Positions 1-10,200 of a stretch of DNA of 11,297 bases are shown one piece after another. Each line of letters opens with the position of its first letter. Position 1 is the first letter of the stretch. This DNA is from CAYFIW01 sp964343265 (GTDB lineage Bacteria > Chloroflexota > Dehalococcoidia > Lucifugimonadales > UBA826). The stretch spans positions 1 through 11,297 of the forward strand of contig CAYFIW010000046.1 of NCBI GenBank assembly GCA_964343265.1. The letters are read 5' to 3'. Made by a program: the position numbers and the translations under genes. The notes under the pieces are model-generated. The model made no database searches. It saw nothing but the letters and a program-made list of their open reading frames with translations, and had not been told where the DNA came from.

Positions 1-3000
1 AAGGTGGAAACACCATACTCTATATTCCCGTATATTCCCCATGGTCTACCGTCATTTATGGAATTTCTCTTAGTACGAACAAAATCCCAAAACCCGACAT
101 CCGTTGTCGTTGAAGTAATCAATGTTCCTGGTGAAGAGGAATACAAAGGAAGGAAATCGCGATATTGGCGCACATATTGCCACCCTGATTCAGCATCTCC
201 GACAGCAACTGTGGGATACAACCATTCTTTCTCAAATCCATAGGACTTATATAGATCCCAATCTTGCCAAGGACCTTTCTGCGCAGTCTGGTCAATGACT
301 TTCCACAGAGGTTCTCCATCAGTCGGTGTTACACCTAGGGCATCAGGATTATCTGGGTCAGTTACCCACAATGGCAGTTCTGGCCTGTCCGGATCTTTCC
401 CATCGTATTTTGACGGGGAATCAGCACCAAACCGTCCGGGCATATGTTGCATATCATATATTCTGCCTTCATCTGGATAAATATAACGCTTGCCCTCTAT
501 CGTTGCTTCCATAATCCTTCCGGATGGGTAGAAATGTATATGGTTAGAAGTATCTTCTGCCCAATTACCTTCATGGTCTTTATACGTTTTGTAATAATAT
601 ACAGGGCTACCGAGCCCCCCATTACCGCCGGATCTGTAAACACCGTCGTAATAGATGTTTCCCCAATCACCACTGTCATATTCCCTCATACCACATCCGG
701 TCTCTGGATCGATGTCCGATATTCCTTTTCCGACATATCCAGTGGACCGTACTTTATTGTGATAAGTAAAAGTATATGAACCGGTTTCACCTGCATTATC
801 CCCAACTCTCACATAGTAGGTACCATTTTGGGGAAGCTCAATAAAACTATGAGACCAATTCGATACTGTTGCACGGGTCGTATCAACAACTCCTACCCCT
901 GAGAGAAGAGTCTCATAGTCTGGAGTGAACACCTCTAATTTAGGAGTAAGTTTACTACCTGATACAGGAACGGCGGTGAAAGCAAATGATTCCCCTTTCT
1001 CACCTTCAAAGGCATAAACATGTTTTTGGCCAGTCAGTGATATTTCTTCATTTATCGCCTGTCCAAATTCTATGGACCCTTTAGGAACACCAACGATCGT
1101 ATCCGAAAGGTCCACATTGACCAAATATTTACCACGAGAGCCAATCTTGTTGTCCTCGTTATAAACCTTCGTTGGGCCAGCTACAGCAATGGCATATGAT
1201 CCGGATTTTTTGATCTTAATAGGAGGGAAACTTGTTCCATTTTTACAACTTGTCTTACCATCAAATTTCACATACCACCAGCCACATTCAGATTGGGCCA
1301 AGCGATCTATTAAGACAATTCCGTCAGGATCATAAACCTTTATGTCTGGCATGAGATCGCCACCAACTGGTGCTACTGTAATAGAAGCAAATTCATCCAC
1401 CTTACCTTTAAAGGTCCAAACTTCTCTCTCAAAATTTTCCTCTATTTCAGATTCTGACGGAGATCCGTCTATCAACTCCCCTTTGGGGTCTCCCGGGATT
1501 TGATCAGAAATCTCGAAAGACAATTCATACTTAGCCTCACTTAGACCAGACGTAGGTTTAGATGACCCCAAGATTATGGTATAAAACCCATCCTCTGGTA
1601 TTGATATCGCCGCCAATCTCGCATCCCGGTTTGTTTCATTGGCGCCCATTGCTGCGCCCGCATTGTCATCATGTAGATAAAGCTTTCCATCTATTAGCTT
1701 TCTATACTCGTTTTTGTCAGCCGGGAGACCTTCCATCCAATCATGTTTTTGAGAACCCGGTCCAATTATGTTGATTGAAGGATCATACTCACCCCCACCA
1801 ACATTCTTGTGTAAAGCGGTAACATGCTGTCCTTTCTTGGCATGAAACACATAATAGTTCTGTAAAGTGTAGCTACTGCTGCTGTTCTTTACCCCCACCT
1901 TGATCAAATCCTCAGTCACAACATCCCCATCGATTAGCATTTTAGCGCCTGGTAATGTGTCAGATTGATCTTTAGGATCAGTGCTGCCCGATACGATTTG
2001 AGATTGCGTACTGTTTTCTTCTTTTTTGGGCACCTCCGACTGCGAAGATCCTTCCTCCAATTGAAAACTCAGGTCGTATTTGCCGGCAGATCCAACATAT
2101 GACCACGCCATCAATACATATTTGCCATCTTCCGGTAGCTCATATGCCTTACCCGCTCCTAGAAACAGAAGTTCGTCTATTGTTGCTGTTTTCCCATATT
2201 TTCCATCTACATAAACCGACGGAATTTTGCCCGGGATAAACAAGTCTAGTGATGGTGCTAGAGAATCTGAATTTGCGGTCATGCTGGCGATAATTTTTTG
2301 ACCCTTCTTACCCTCAAAAACATATTCATGTTGAGCGCCTTTAGAGAGGTCAACTTGTGTTACCAAATCGCCATTCTTTATTTCACCTTTATCAAAATTT
2401 CCGGGCCCAGAAGAGCCCTCACCCGATTGTGTAGTACCTTGAACTGAGGATACCTGGTCAGAAGAACCATCTTCCTTATTCCCAGAAACAGGAGCGGAAG
2501 ATGCATCATTATGGAAAGAGACTTTATATGACCCAGTTGTGTTGGAATACGACCACAGTTTTAGTTTATAGTCTCCGTCTGAAGGGAGGTTATATGTGAT
2601 AGACGCCGTGCCTCCTGCAGGACCGTCATCATAAGTCAGATTAGTTCCATCTGCCGCAAATAAATCTAAGGAAGGCTCAAAAGTTCCGGAATCTGCACTC
2701 ATGGAAATGTATACTTTCTCGTCTTTCATACCGCTAAAGAAAGTGTGCTTGAATTCTCCCGGCACACTAACCTCGCCAGATTCTGATTTACCTTTTCCGA
2801 TTTTTGTTCCCTCAAGACTCATCACTGAACCCATCGAGGATTCAACCGATGATTTCTCAAGCAAATTTACTGAATAATCGCCCTTTGTACCCGTAAACGA
2901 CCATACTTGCGCTTTATGTTCACCGTCACCTTTTACAATAAAAGAAACAGTAGAAGTGCCACCTGGGCCACCATCGTTGTATATAACTACCTGTCCATCA

Positions 3001-3305
3001 GAATTAAACAGGTCAATAGAAGGTTGAAAATCCTTGGAGTCGGCTTTGACAACTACCAGTAGTTCTTGACCAATTTTAGGCGTAAAAGTCCAGTAATCCT
3101 GTTCCTTATCAGAGCCTATGGATCCGCTTTCTGGAGATACTCCAAGAGACAGAGGCGTAGTCTGACCTTGAGAAGTACCAGTGGCCAAACCTAAAATAGA
3201 AGTTCCATTTACAGATGCAACGACAGCTATCACTACTACCAAACCAACCAAAACTGCGATTGGCAAAATCATTATTTTTTTTATCGATCTTTGTGTTTCC
3301 TGCAT
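1..3305 (-). CDS. Exported multidomain protein with six PPC-like domains, C-terminus cut by the window edge
   Basis: The frame is open from the ATG at 3305 to the window edge, giving 1101 residues with no stop. Residues 11-31 are hydrophobic after a basic start (RSIKK) and are followed by GLATG at 39-43, as in gene A. Six beta-type domains follow at about 52-150, 163-265, 308-416, 456-599, 607-733 and 742-852. Each has a 'P-x-(I/L/V)-x-(L/V/I)-(F/Y/I)' strand, and the first three also end in WSY or WSF plus 'G-x-Y'. Linkers at 266-307 and 417-455 are Ser/Gly/Glu-rich. The only cysteines are 674 and 687 in domain 5 and 871 in the C-terminal region. From 853 on the sequence changes character and is not recognised. 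PPC domains often accompany secreted enzymes, so a catalytic domain beyond the edge is possible, but none is visible. It is third in the operon. Confidence 0.95.
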   Translation of the reverse strand, partial: MQETQRSIKKIMILPIAVLVGLVVVIAVVASVNGTSILGLATGTSQGQTTPLSLGVSPESGSIGSDKEQDYWTFTPKIGQELLVVVKADSKDFQPSIDLFNSDGQVVIYNDGGPGGTSTVSFIVKGDGEHKAQVWSFTGTKGDYSVNLLEKSSVESSMGSVMSLEGTKIGKGKSESGEVSVPGEFKHTFFSGMKDEKVYISMSADSGTFEPSLDLFAADGTNLTYDDGPAGGTASITYNLPSDGDYKLKLWSYSNTTGSYKVSFHNDASSAPVSGNKEDGSSDQVSSVQGTTQSGEGSSGPGNFDKGEIKNGDLVTQVDLSKGAQHEYVFEGKKGQKIIASMTANSDSLAPSLDLFIPGKIPSVYVDGKYGKTATIDELLFLGAGKAYELPEDGKYVLMAWSYVGSAGKYDLSFQLEEGSSQSEVPKKEENSTQSQIVSGSTDPKDQSDTLPGAKMLIDGDVVTEDLIKVGVKNSSSSYTLQNYYVFHAKKGQHVTALHKNVGGGEYDPSINIIGPGSQKHDWMEGLPADKNEYRKLIDGKLYLHDDNAGAAMGANETNRDARLAAISIPEDGFYTIILGSSKPTSGLSEAKYELSFEISDQIPGDPKGELIDGSPSESEIEENFEREVWTFKGKVDEFASITVAPVGGDLMPDIKVYDPDGIVLIDRLAQSECGWWYVKFDGKTSCKNGTSFPPIKIKKSGSYAIAVAGPTKVYNEDNKIGSRGKYLVNVDLSDTIVGVPKGSIEFGQAINEEISLTGQKHVYAFEGEKGESFAFTAVPVSGSKLTPKLEVFTPDYETLLSGVGVVDTTRATVSNWSHSFIELPQNGTYYVRVGDNAGETGSYTFTYHNKVRSTGYVGKGISDIDPETGCGMREYDSGDWGNIYYDGVYRSGGNGGLGSPVYYYKTYKDHEGNWAEDTSNHIHFYPSGRIMEATIEGKRYIYPDEGRIYDMQHMPGRFGADSPSKYDGKDPDRPELPLWVTDPDNPDALGVTPTDGEPLWKVIDQTAQKGPWQDWDLYKSYGFEKEWLYPTVAVGDAESGWQYVRQYRDFLPLYSSSPGTLITSTTTDVGFWDFVRTKRNSINDGRPWGIYGNIEYGVST
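3..749 (-). other. Unrecognised Tyr/Trp-rich C-terminal region of gene C (incomplete)
   Basis: Residues 853-1101 follow the last PPC-like domain after VRSTG. They contain 22 Tyr and 10 Trp in 249 residues, with runs such as IYYDGVY, PVYYYKTY and HIHFYPSG, plus a Pro/Asp-rich stretch near 968-998. There is no hydrophobic segment long enough to cross a membrane. It may be one or more beta-rich binding domains or the start of a catalytic domain. I do not recognise it, and it continues past the window. Confidence 0.6.
750..3152 (-). repeat. Six tandem PPC-like beta-sandwich domains in gene C
   Basis: Residues 52-852. The core of each copy is 'Y-x-F-x-x-K-x-G-Q', then 'P-S-L-D-L-F-x-x-D-G', then a closing 'D-G-x-Y-x-L-x-x-W-S-Y' or 'Y-x-(I/V)-x-(V/L)'. 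Copies 1-3 are closest to each other and share the WSY ending with the gene A N-terminal domains, but have no cysteines. Copies 4-6 are longer or more divergent and lack WSY. Copy 5 has Cys674 and Cys687 with a GWWY between them. I assign the PPC family from the strand pattern only; a related jelly-roll family is the main alternative. Confidence 0.65.
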
Positions 3306-3312
3306 TTCTTAA

Positions 3313-3315
3313 CCT
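3313..3315 (-). promoter_or_regulatory. Ribosome binding site of gene C
   Basis: An AGG (within CAGGTT) lies seven bases before the ATG at 3305, inside the 28-base gap after the gene B TAA (3336-3334). An in-frame TAA six bases before the ATG (3311-3309) means no longer start exists. A second ATG at codon 12 has no comparable site before it. Confidence 0.7.
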
Positions 3316-3333
3316 GAAATGAACTTTTATTCC

Positions 3334-4260
3334 TTATTTTTCGGCTCTATTCGCCCTGTCACTTACTAAGACTGGCTTAGATGGCCTGGATTTTTCACCA
3401 TGACCAACCTCTGTTATAGCCATGACAGTAAAACTGTATTCCGTACCATTCTTTAAGTCTGGCACCACTACTGAAGTCTCATCTCCATTAACCCGTGCAG
3501 ACACCCTGCCAGGTGTGGCCTCAATAACATATCTGCTGACGGGTTTACCTCCATCAGACCGGGGTGCCGACCACGTAACAATTGCTGAACCATTTTCAGG
3601 TACAACGTTGATAATAGAAGGAGCATCAGGAAGTCCAACTGGAATAATTTCTGCTGAATAATCAGACTGGCTTCCATCTCCAATTTCGTTTGTTGCAAAG
3701 ACCGAGAATCTGTAAGCTACACCGCTTTTAAGATTTTTTAACAACGCTTGGTTTTCATCCCCAGGTACTCTTACTGCCCTTGTAGCTGGACTGGAAACAA
3801 CGGTGTAATTTATTACTTCAGAGGTACCTTGCGGCGACTGCCAACTGATGAGAACGGAGTCTTCCATCATTTCAGCCGTCACTCTCTCTGGTTTTCCCGG
3901 CACCTCTAAGGTCTCAATCTCGATAGAAGGTTCGGAAATTTCACTGGATCCGGATTCGTTCTTTGCCTGAACAGTAAATGTATAAGGAATATCTTCTTCC
4001 AAATCCTTGATTGTAGCTTCGAGTGTTCTGCCTGAAACTTCTACTGATATCCTTCCCGGATTAGCAGTAACAACATAGTTGTCAACTTCCCCTGCGGTAC
4101 CATCAGCTGATGGACTCCAGGACACTTTAATCCCGTCATCGGAGTTAACAGCAGTCACCCTTACCGGTTTAGAAGGCTCAGAAACTCCACATGAAACTGC
4201 AATTACTAAAATAGAAATCACTGATCCAACAAAGGCAATATGTTTAAGTAACCGTTTCAC
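3334..4260 (-). CDS. Putative lipoprotein with three fibronectin type III domains
   Basis: The product is 308 residues and starts with GTG at 4260, fixed by the AGGTGA site and an upstream in-frame TAA. Residues 1-23 form a lipoprotein-type signal peptide: basic MKRLLKH, a hydrophobic core, then AVSC with Cys24 as predicted lipidation site. Ala at -3 is less usual than Leu but tolerated. Cys24 is the only cysteine in the protein, which supports the call. Three Fn3 domains follow at about 27-117, 118-208 and 209-300, then a short charged tail (DRANRAEK). Domains 1 and 2 lack the SDGG motif, while domain 3 has the full 'WSAPRSDGG'. There is no enzymatic domain. It lies 6 bases after gene A and 28 before gene C, so it is probably a membrane-tethered partner in the same surface structure, perhaps binding A through like domains. 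That partnership is inference. Confidence 0.93.
   Translation of the reverse strand: MKRLLKHIAFVGSVISILVIAVSCGVSEPSKPVRVTAVNSDDGIKVSWSPSADGTAGEVDNYVVTANPGRISVEVSGRTLEATIKDLEEDIPYTFTVQAKNESGSSEISEPSIEIETLEVPGKPERVTAEMMEDSVLISWQSPQGTSEVINYTVVSSPATRAVRVPGDENQALLKNLKSGVAYRFSVFATNEIGDGSQSDYSAEIIPVGLPDAPSIINVVPENGSAIVTWSAPRSDGGKPVSRYVIEATPGRVSARVNGDETSVVVPDLKNGTEYSFTVMAITEVGHGEKSRPSKPVLVSDRANRAEK
4189..4197 (-). other. Lipobox end of the gene B signal peptide
   Basis: These codons give Val22-Ser23-Cys24, the last three residues of the AVSC lipobox that starts at Ala21. They follow the hydrophobic core of residues 9-21. Signal peptidase II would cleave before Cys24. The +2 residue is Gly, so there is no Asp-type inner-membrane retention signal if the cell has an outer membrane. 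Confidence 0.7.
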
Positions 4261-4266
4261 TTTTTA

Positions 4267-4272
4267 TCACCT
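4267..4272 (-). promoter_or_regulatory. Shine-Dalgarno of gene B overlapping the stop codon of gene A
   Basis: AGGTGA lies six bases before the GTG start of gene B, and its last three bases are the TGA stop of gene A. An in-frame TAA directly after it (4266-4264) rules out any start further upstream. Ribosomes finishing gene A therefore end on the gene B initiation site, a classic arrangement for translational coupling. Confidence 0.85.
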
Positions 4273-7200
4273 GAACCTTGCACTTGGCATAACCCGACTT
4301 GAAGGTCTGGACTCTGAACTACTACCAACTGAATTCTCAGCTATTACAGTGAATGTATATTGAGTATTGTTAGTTAGGCGAGTGAACACGATAGATGTGT
4401 CACGAGGCCCGGCCGTCAGTATTTGCCCTCCAACGGAGGCTTTTATTTTATATCCCGTAATTGGCGAACCACCATCACCAGATGGGGCCGTCCAACTCAC
4501 TGTAGCGTATCCATTTCCACCGACAGCGCTGACGCCTGTTGGAGTATTTGGAACACCCATGGGAACAACAGCGCTACTAGGCGAAGAATCTGAGCCATTT
4601 CCAGCCTCATTCTTGGCCTTCACAACGAATGTATATGAGGTTCCATTTGTTAATCCTGTTACTTTTTTGCTCAAAGTGCGTGATGAATCAACCATTATTT
4701 TGACACCACCAGGTGTAACGGTTATTTCATATCCAGTAATGGCGCTTCCACCATCATCTGACGGAGCTGACCAGCTAAGATCAACACTTGCATCACCAAC
4801 GAGTCCCGCTACATCTGTTGGTACACCAGGTACCGTTATCTGGGATTTGGGTGTCGCTGGAGAGGATGGACGAGAATCGGCACTACTGCCAACTGAATTT
4901 ACCGCTTTTACAGTGAACTGATAGGCCGTTCCATTGGTCAATCTTGAAACTACAACCGATGTTTCTCTACCAGATGAAGTTTCAATCACTTCCCGACCAG
5001 GAGAAACTGTAACCAAATATTTCGTTATTGTGCTTCCTCCATCACTTGATGGAGCACTCCAACTCACTGTTACCTGACCATCTCCTGCTACAGCCAGAAC
5101 TCCTGTTGGGGAATCTGGAGCAGACACCGATCTTTGTGGTGTAGTGGAATCAGACGGTATCGACAATTTACCTGTACCAACTTCATTGGTTGCAGCCACG
5201 CTGAAGGTATAAGCAGTCTCATTAGATAAACCGGTTACCTCTAGACTCGTCTGGCGTGACGTCGCACTGACTGTCAACCTTCCAGGGGAAACACTCACAG
5301 TGTATCCAGTAATCGAGCTACCTCCATCATTGGATGGTGCAGTCCAGCTAACTGTAGCTTTTCCGTCACCAGCCACAGCAGACACTCTAGTAGGCTGATC
5401 AGGAACCGTAGTCCTGGCTACAGGTCTCACAGATTGAGAAGCCCTCGAAGCGGGACTATTTCCTACAGAATTTATCGCCACTACCGTAAATGTATATATA
5501 TTTCCATTGGTAAGACGATCTATAACTAAGGAGGTTGTCCTGCCAGAATCTACATTAAATTCAGTACCGTCTGGCGAAACGATGACCTTGTAACCAGTTA
5601 CAGAGGTTCCTCCGTCTGAAGAAGGAGCAGTCCATACAACTGTAACTTTCCCATCTCCCGGGGTAGCGGCAACGCCTGTTGGGGAGCCTGGTTTTGCCAA
5701 TCTAGCAGTCGGCGTAACAGATGATGATGCTCTTGATTCAGGACTGTCTCCGACTGAGTTAGTCGCCTTTACTGTAAAGCTATAGGCGGTTCCATTTGTC
5801 AGGCCAGATATAGAAGCAGTGGTGGACCTAGATGTTTCAACTTTAACCTCTGCCCTACCTGAAGTAACTATAATCTTGTAGTCATTAACAGAACTACCAC
5901 CATCAGAAGCCGGTTGGTCCCAGGTCAAATCCACGCTACCATCACTTGCTGTCGCAATAACATTTGAAGGGGCATCAGGGACCCCTTTCACAAGTACGGA
6001 TCCCGAAGGTCTTGATGGACTACTATCACCAACGGAGTTTATAGCCACTACGGTAAATGTATATGAAACACCCTTTTCCAATGTTTCATATGAAGCTCTC
6101 AATGATCCTTGTGAGGAAACCACCTCTTGGGCCCCGGGACTTGATACAACTTTGTATCCAGTTAAGGAATCCCCTCCATCTGTGTCCGGGGCAATCCATG
6201 TAACAGTAACTTTACTGCCAGATACGGTCGCGTCTACAGCCGTCGGTGACCCAGGAACCGTACTCCTCACAGGAGGAGCCACAGGTTTGACATCCGCTGA
6301 AGGCTCAGAGGATTTACCAGTGCCAGCTGCGTTTACGGCAGCAATCACAAATGAGTAAGCAGTCCCGTTAGCAAGATTTGGTACAACGGTGGAAAGAGAA
6401 TCAGAGGTGACTTTAATGGTAGATCTACCAGGTCTTACCGACACGTTGTATGAAGTAATTGCACTACCTCCGTCTGATCTTGGGGCAGACCATGAAACTG
6501 TGGCAGATTCATTTCCAGCAACTACATTAATCCCAGTCGGGGCCTCCGGTAGTGTGTACGGTGTAATTTCCGTTGATGCCGACGCTGACACCCCAGTTCC
6601 AACTGAGTTCTCCGCGACGACATTTACCGAATAAGCAACTCCATTGGAAAGTCCCTTTACAACGGCAGATGTGGCCCGTGCCCCCACTTTTACTTCAGGT
6701 ATCCTGCCGGATATTTGAACTGTATATCCTGTTATGGCACTCCCACCATCAGTATCAGGAGCAGACCAACTAACATTAATTTCAGAATTAGATGGGGTCG
6801 CAACGATTCTTCTGGGTTGTCCAGGAGGATCAGCTACAAGCACACTATCAGACAAATCTGAATACTTACTAGTTCCCTTATCATTAACAGCTGCTACCTT
6901 AAATTTATAGGTCGTTCCTTTCGTCAAACCAGTGAATTCGGCTTCAGTTGATCGTGAAGAAACTGTAGTTGTCTTTCCTTCTGGCTGTGTCACCACAGTG
7001 TAAGAAGTTATTGAAGTTCCACCATCGTTGTCAGGCATTGACCATACTACTTTGGCAACCCCCGATTTGTAACTTGCGGTTCTCACTGCTGGAGCAGCAG
7101 GAGGTCCAACGGGGGTCACCGAATCCGTCGGTCTCGAAACAGACTGTTTACCTACATAATTAAACGCTCTTACAGTAAATGTATAAGGTACCCCATTGGT

Positions 7201-10200
7201 TAACTCTGCGAATTCAGCCTTATAGGTCGTGCCATAGGCATAGTCTGTAACCGTCTTCTGAATAGATCCAGGATTAGAAGTGACTACATATTTCGTTATC
7301 TCACTTCCGCCATTTGATACGGGGGCCTTCCATAACACGGTAGCCGTTGACTCAGAACCAGAAGATGATGAGACCTCAGTTGGTGCAGTCGGAGCTCCAA
7401 TAGGTCTTACGCCAGGGTAACTGCTTGAAGAACCCACCCCTATTTCATTGATCGCTGATATATCAAACCGATATGTCTGACCGTTTACTAAACCATTAAA
7501 CGTGTACTCTTCATTGGAGGTTTCAATCCTATCCCTTCCGGGGGTGATCATGATCCTATAGCCGCTAACTCTTCGACCTCCGCTATCACTTGGTGCCTTC
7601 CATGTTAGCGTCGCAGTTGAATCACCGGCCACTGCCGTGACGGCCGTAGGTTCAGAAGGCGGCCCTAATATCTCAATTGGGGTAGTGCTAATTGATTTTT
7701 TACTACTACCAATGTCGTTTATAGCCTCGACAGTAAATGAATATGACGTGCCATTTGTAAGTCCAGTTATTGAAGTAGTTGTCGCATTACCTGAAACACG
7801 AACTGTTAAATTATCAGGGCTACTGATAATCAGGTAGTTCTGTATGGAACTTCCACCATCACTTCTAGGAGCAGACCATGAAATGTTAGCTTCCCTGTCA
7901 AATCCGGTGGCACTTACGGCAAATGGTGCATCAGGCACACCAACAGGGACAACTGAATTTGAATCTTCTGACTTATCACTTACTCCAGCCGCATTAGAAG
8001 CCTGAATCGTAAACACGTATGACGATCCATTAATAAGTCCATCAAATGAAATCTCAGTCTCAGATCCTCTAGTGGTTTTAACCAGATTACCTGGCTGCCC
8101 TTTAACGATATAAGAACTTATCGATTTACCACCATTTGATAATGGGGCCTGCCACTGTATTTTCACTGCCTTATCTTCAGAAGTAGCAACGAGACCGGTA
8201 GGTTTTCCTGGTGTTGTAGCCGGAGTTTCTTCTACTGAAAGACTATCTTCACCTCCACCTGAAGAGTTGAAGGCTTTAACCGTAAACGTATATTTTTTTC
8301 CGTTAATCAAATTTGTTTCAAGATGACTCGTCTCAGTTCCAAGCACAGATATTTCTTTATTTCCTGGAAGCATCGTGACCTGGTACTTGCTAATCATCCC
8401 ACCTCCATCGGAAGAGGGAGGGGACCATGATATTTGGATCGACTCATTCTTTGAAATCGCCTTTACAACCTGGGGAGCGGACGGCGGTCCCACAGGAGTC
8501 ACAGGATCAGATTTTATTGAGGGATCGCTGGATCCATTTTTATTACTAGCTGTAACCGTGAATGAATATGAAGTACCGTTGGTTAATCCACTAATTTCAG
8601 TTTCCCTACTCGAGGAATCAACTCGCTGGACAGTCCTACCGGGATTAACTTTCACAGAATATTCAGAAACTCTGTCTCCCCCATCGTTCAACGGGGCACC
8701 CCATTTAACTGTAACTTTCCCGTCTCCAGACGTAGCTTTGACGTTAATAGGGGCCGACGGCGCTCCTTTAGGTTTAACAGGAGCTGTGGTTGGCGACGAT
8801 GGGCCATCTCCCACGGAATTGATCGCCTGAACACTAAATACGTATTCGATCCCGTTAAGTAACCCTCCCAACGTAGTTGTAGTTTCTCTACCTGATATCG
8901 TCTTGGTACTCCCTGGAGTAGATTTAACCTTATAGCCGGTTATCGACGTTCCTCCATCGTATGAAGGAGTCCCCCAGGTCAAAACCACCAACCCATTCCC
9001 AGGAGTAGCTGACACTTTTCCCGGCATTCCGGGTTTTCCTACTGGAATAACAGACTCAGATGCGATTGAGGGACTATTGCCGATTTTATTTATGGCAAAT
9101 ATCTCAAATTTGTAGCTGGTTCCGTTTTTTAGTCCTTCAATATTGGCCCTATCAACATCACCACCGAACTCCTTTATTACATCGCCAGAGCCGTCACCAG
9201 AAGCAGTAGTTACCACTTTATAACCGGTCACCGGCACCCCACCATTGCTAAATGGCGCCTGCCAGACCAAACTGACGCTTGTATCGCCCGGTGTTACTTT
9301 TACTGATGAAGGTTTAGAAGGTCGATCTAATAGAGTCAAGGGTTCAGAAGGATCTGATTCTAGTCCAGCACCAACCATATTATGAGCTTTTACTGTGAAC
9401 TTATATTCTTTACCTAAGGCCAGTTGTCCTATGGTTTTTGTTGAAGCAATGTCTGCAGATAATAATCCTGATGAATCAATACTTGGCACGACAGTGCCCA
9501 ACACATATCCATCAGACGAAATTTCGTACTTTGTTATAGGAACAAATAATGAGGTCTCAGGTGCCACCCAGGTTACAGTTGTAGTACCAACTGGAACAGG
9601 AATTCCGGAATCATTTTTAACCTGAACTGCAGATACATTTGTAGGCTTACCGGGCACGAGAACCTTAGTAACGGTAATTTCGTATTTCCCCTCACTCCAA
9701 TTTCCATATGACCAGGTTTTTACGGAATAAGTTCCTGACCCTTCAGTGAGTTTAAGCAAAATTTCACCAGGTGAACCCTCATCAGTAAACACCCACGCAA
9801 ACCCAGAACCTTGAGGAGTAACCTCAACACCAGGTCCGAAAATGTCAGCATCAATAGTTTTACCAGGTTCCGAGGTTATTTTTACCTTAACGTAGTCTCC
9901 GACATCACCAGAAAAAGTAAGACAATCATATTGGTTTGAAGAATCTATCAAACCTCCTGAAGAAACCCCATCCTGCAGTGGAACGCAGGTCTCCACAGCA
10001 GTTGTAGATGATTGAGTCGAAGTATTAGATACTGAACCCAAAGTCTGAGATCCATCAGATTCAGTTATTTGCAAATCGTATCCGTCAAATTCCGAACCAA
10101 TATAAGACCAAACCTTTACACTGAAAACACCACTTTCTCCTTGAGTTATCGATTCCAGTTTAGAAGTTTCTGTTCCGAAAGTTGTCACCCATGTGTATCC

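Noticed and set aside
4..779. Plus-strand frames at the left end of the window
   Set aside because: The minus strand here is open without interruption for all 1101 codons of gene C and gives coherent domains, so the plus-strand frames are shadows.
750..3152. A protease or glycosidase active site in gene C
   Set aside because: PPC-like domains often accompany enzymes, but I found no HExxH, GTSMA-type or other catalytic motif in the 1101 residues visible.
4258..4272. A frameshift splitting one larger gene into A and B
   Set aside because: B begins with its own lipoprotein signal peptide and ribosome binding site, and A ends at a domain boundary, so they are separate genes.
4267..4330. Sortase (LPXTG) or C-terminal anchor at the end of gene A
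   Set aside because: The protein ends in PSARFR directly after the last Fn3 domain. There is no LPXTG, hydrophobic helix or basic tail.
8375..8830. Plus-strand open frames of 60-184 residues opposite the Fn3 array, for example here and at 4367-4921
   Set aside because: They lie antisense to clearly coding Fn3 repeats, recur at the repeat period with Pro/Ser/Thr-rich nonsense sequence, and match no family. They are shadows of the repeated coding sequence.
4270..9657. Regular DNA periodicity that might be a CRISPR array or tandem DNA repeat
   Set aside because: The period is about 280 bases, the copies are diverged at DNA level and only protein-level motifs are conserved. It is a protein domain array.
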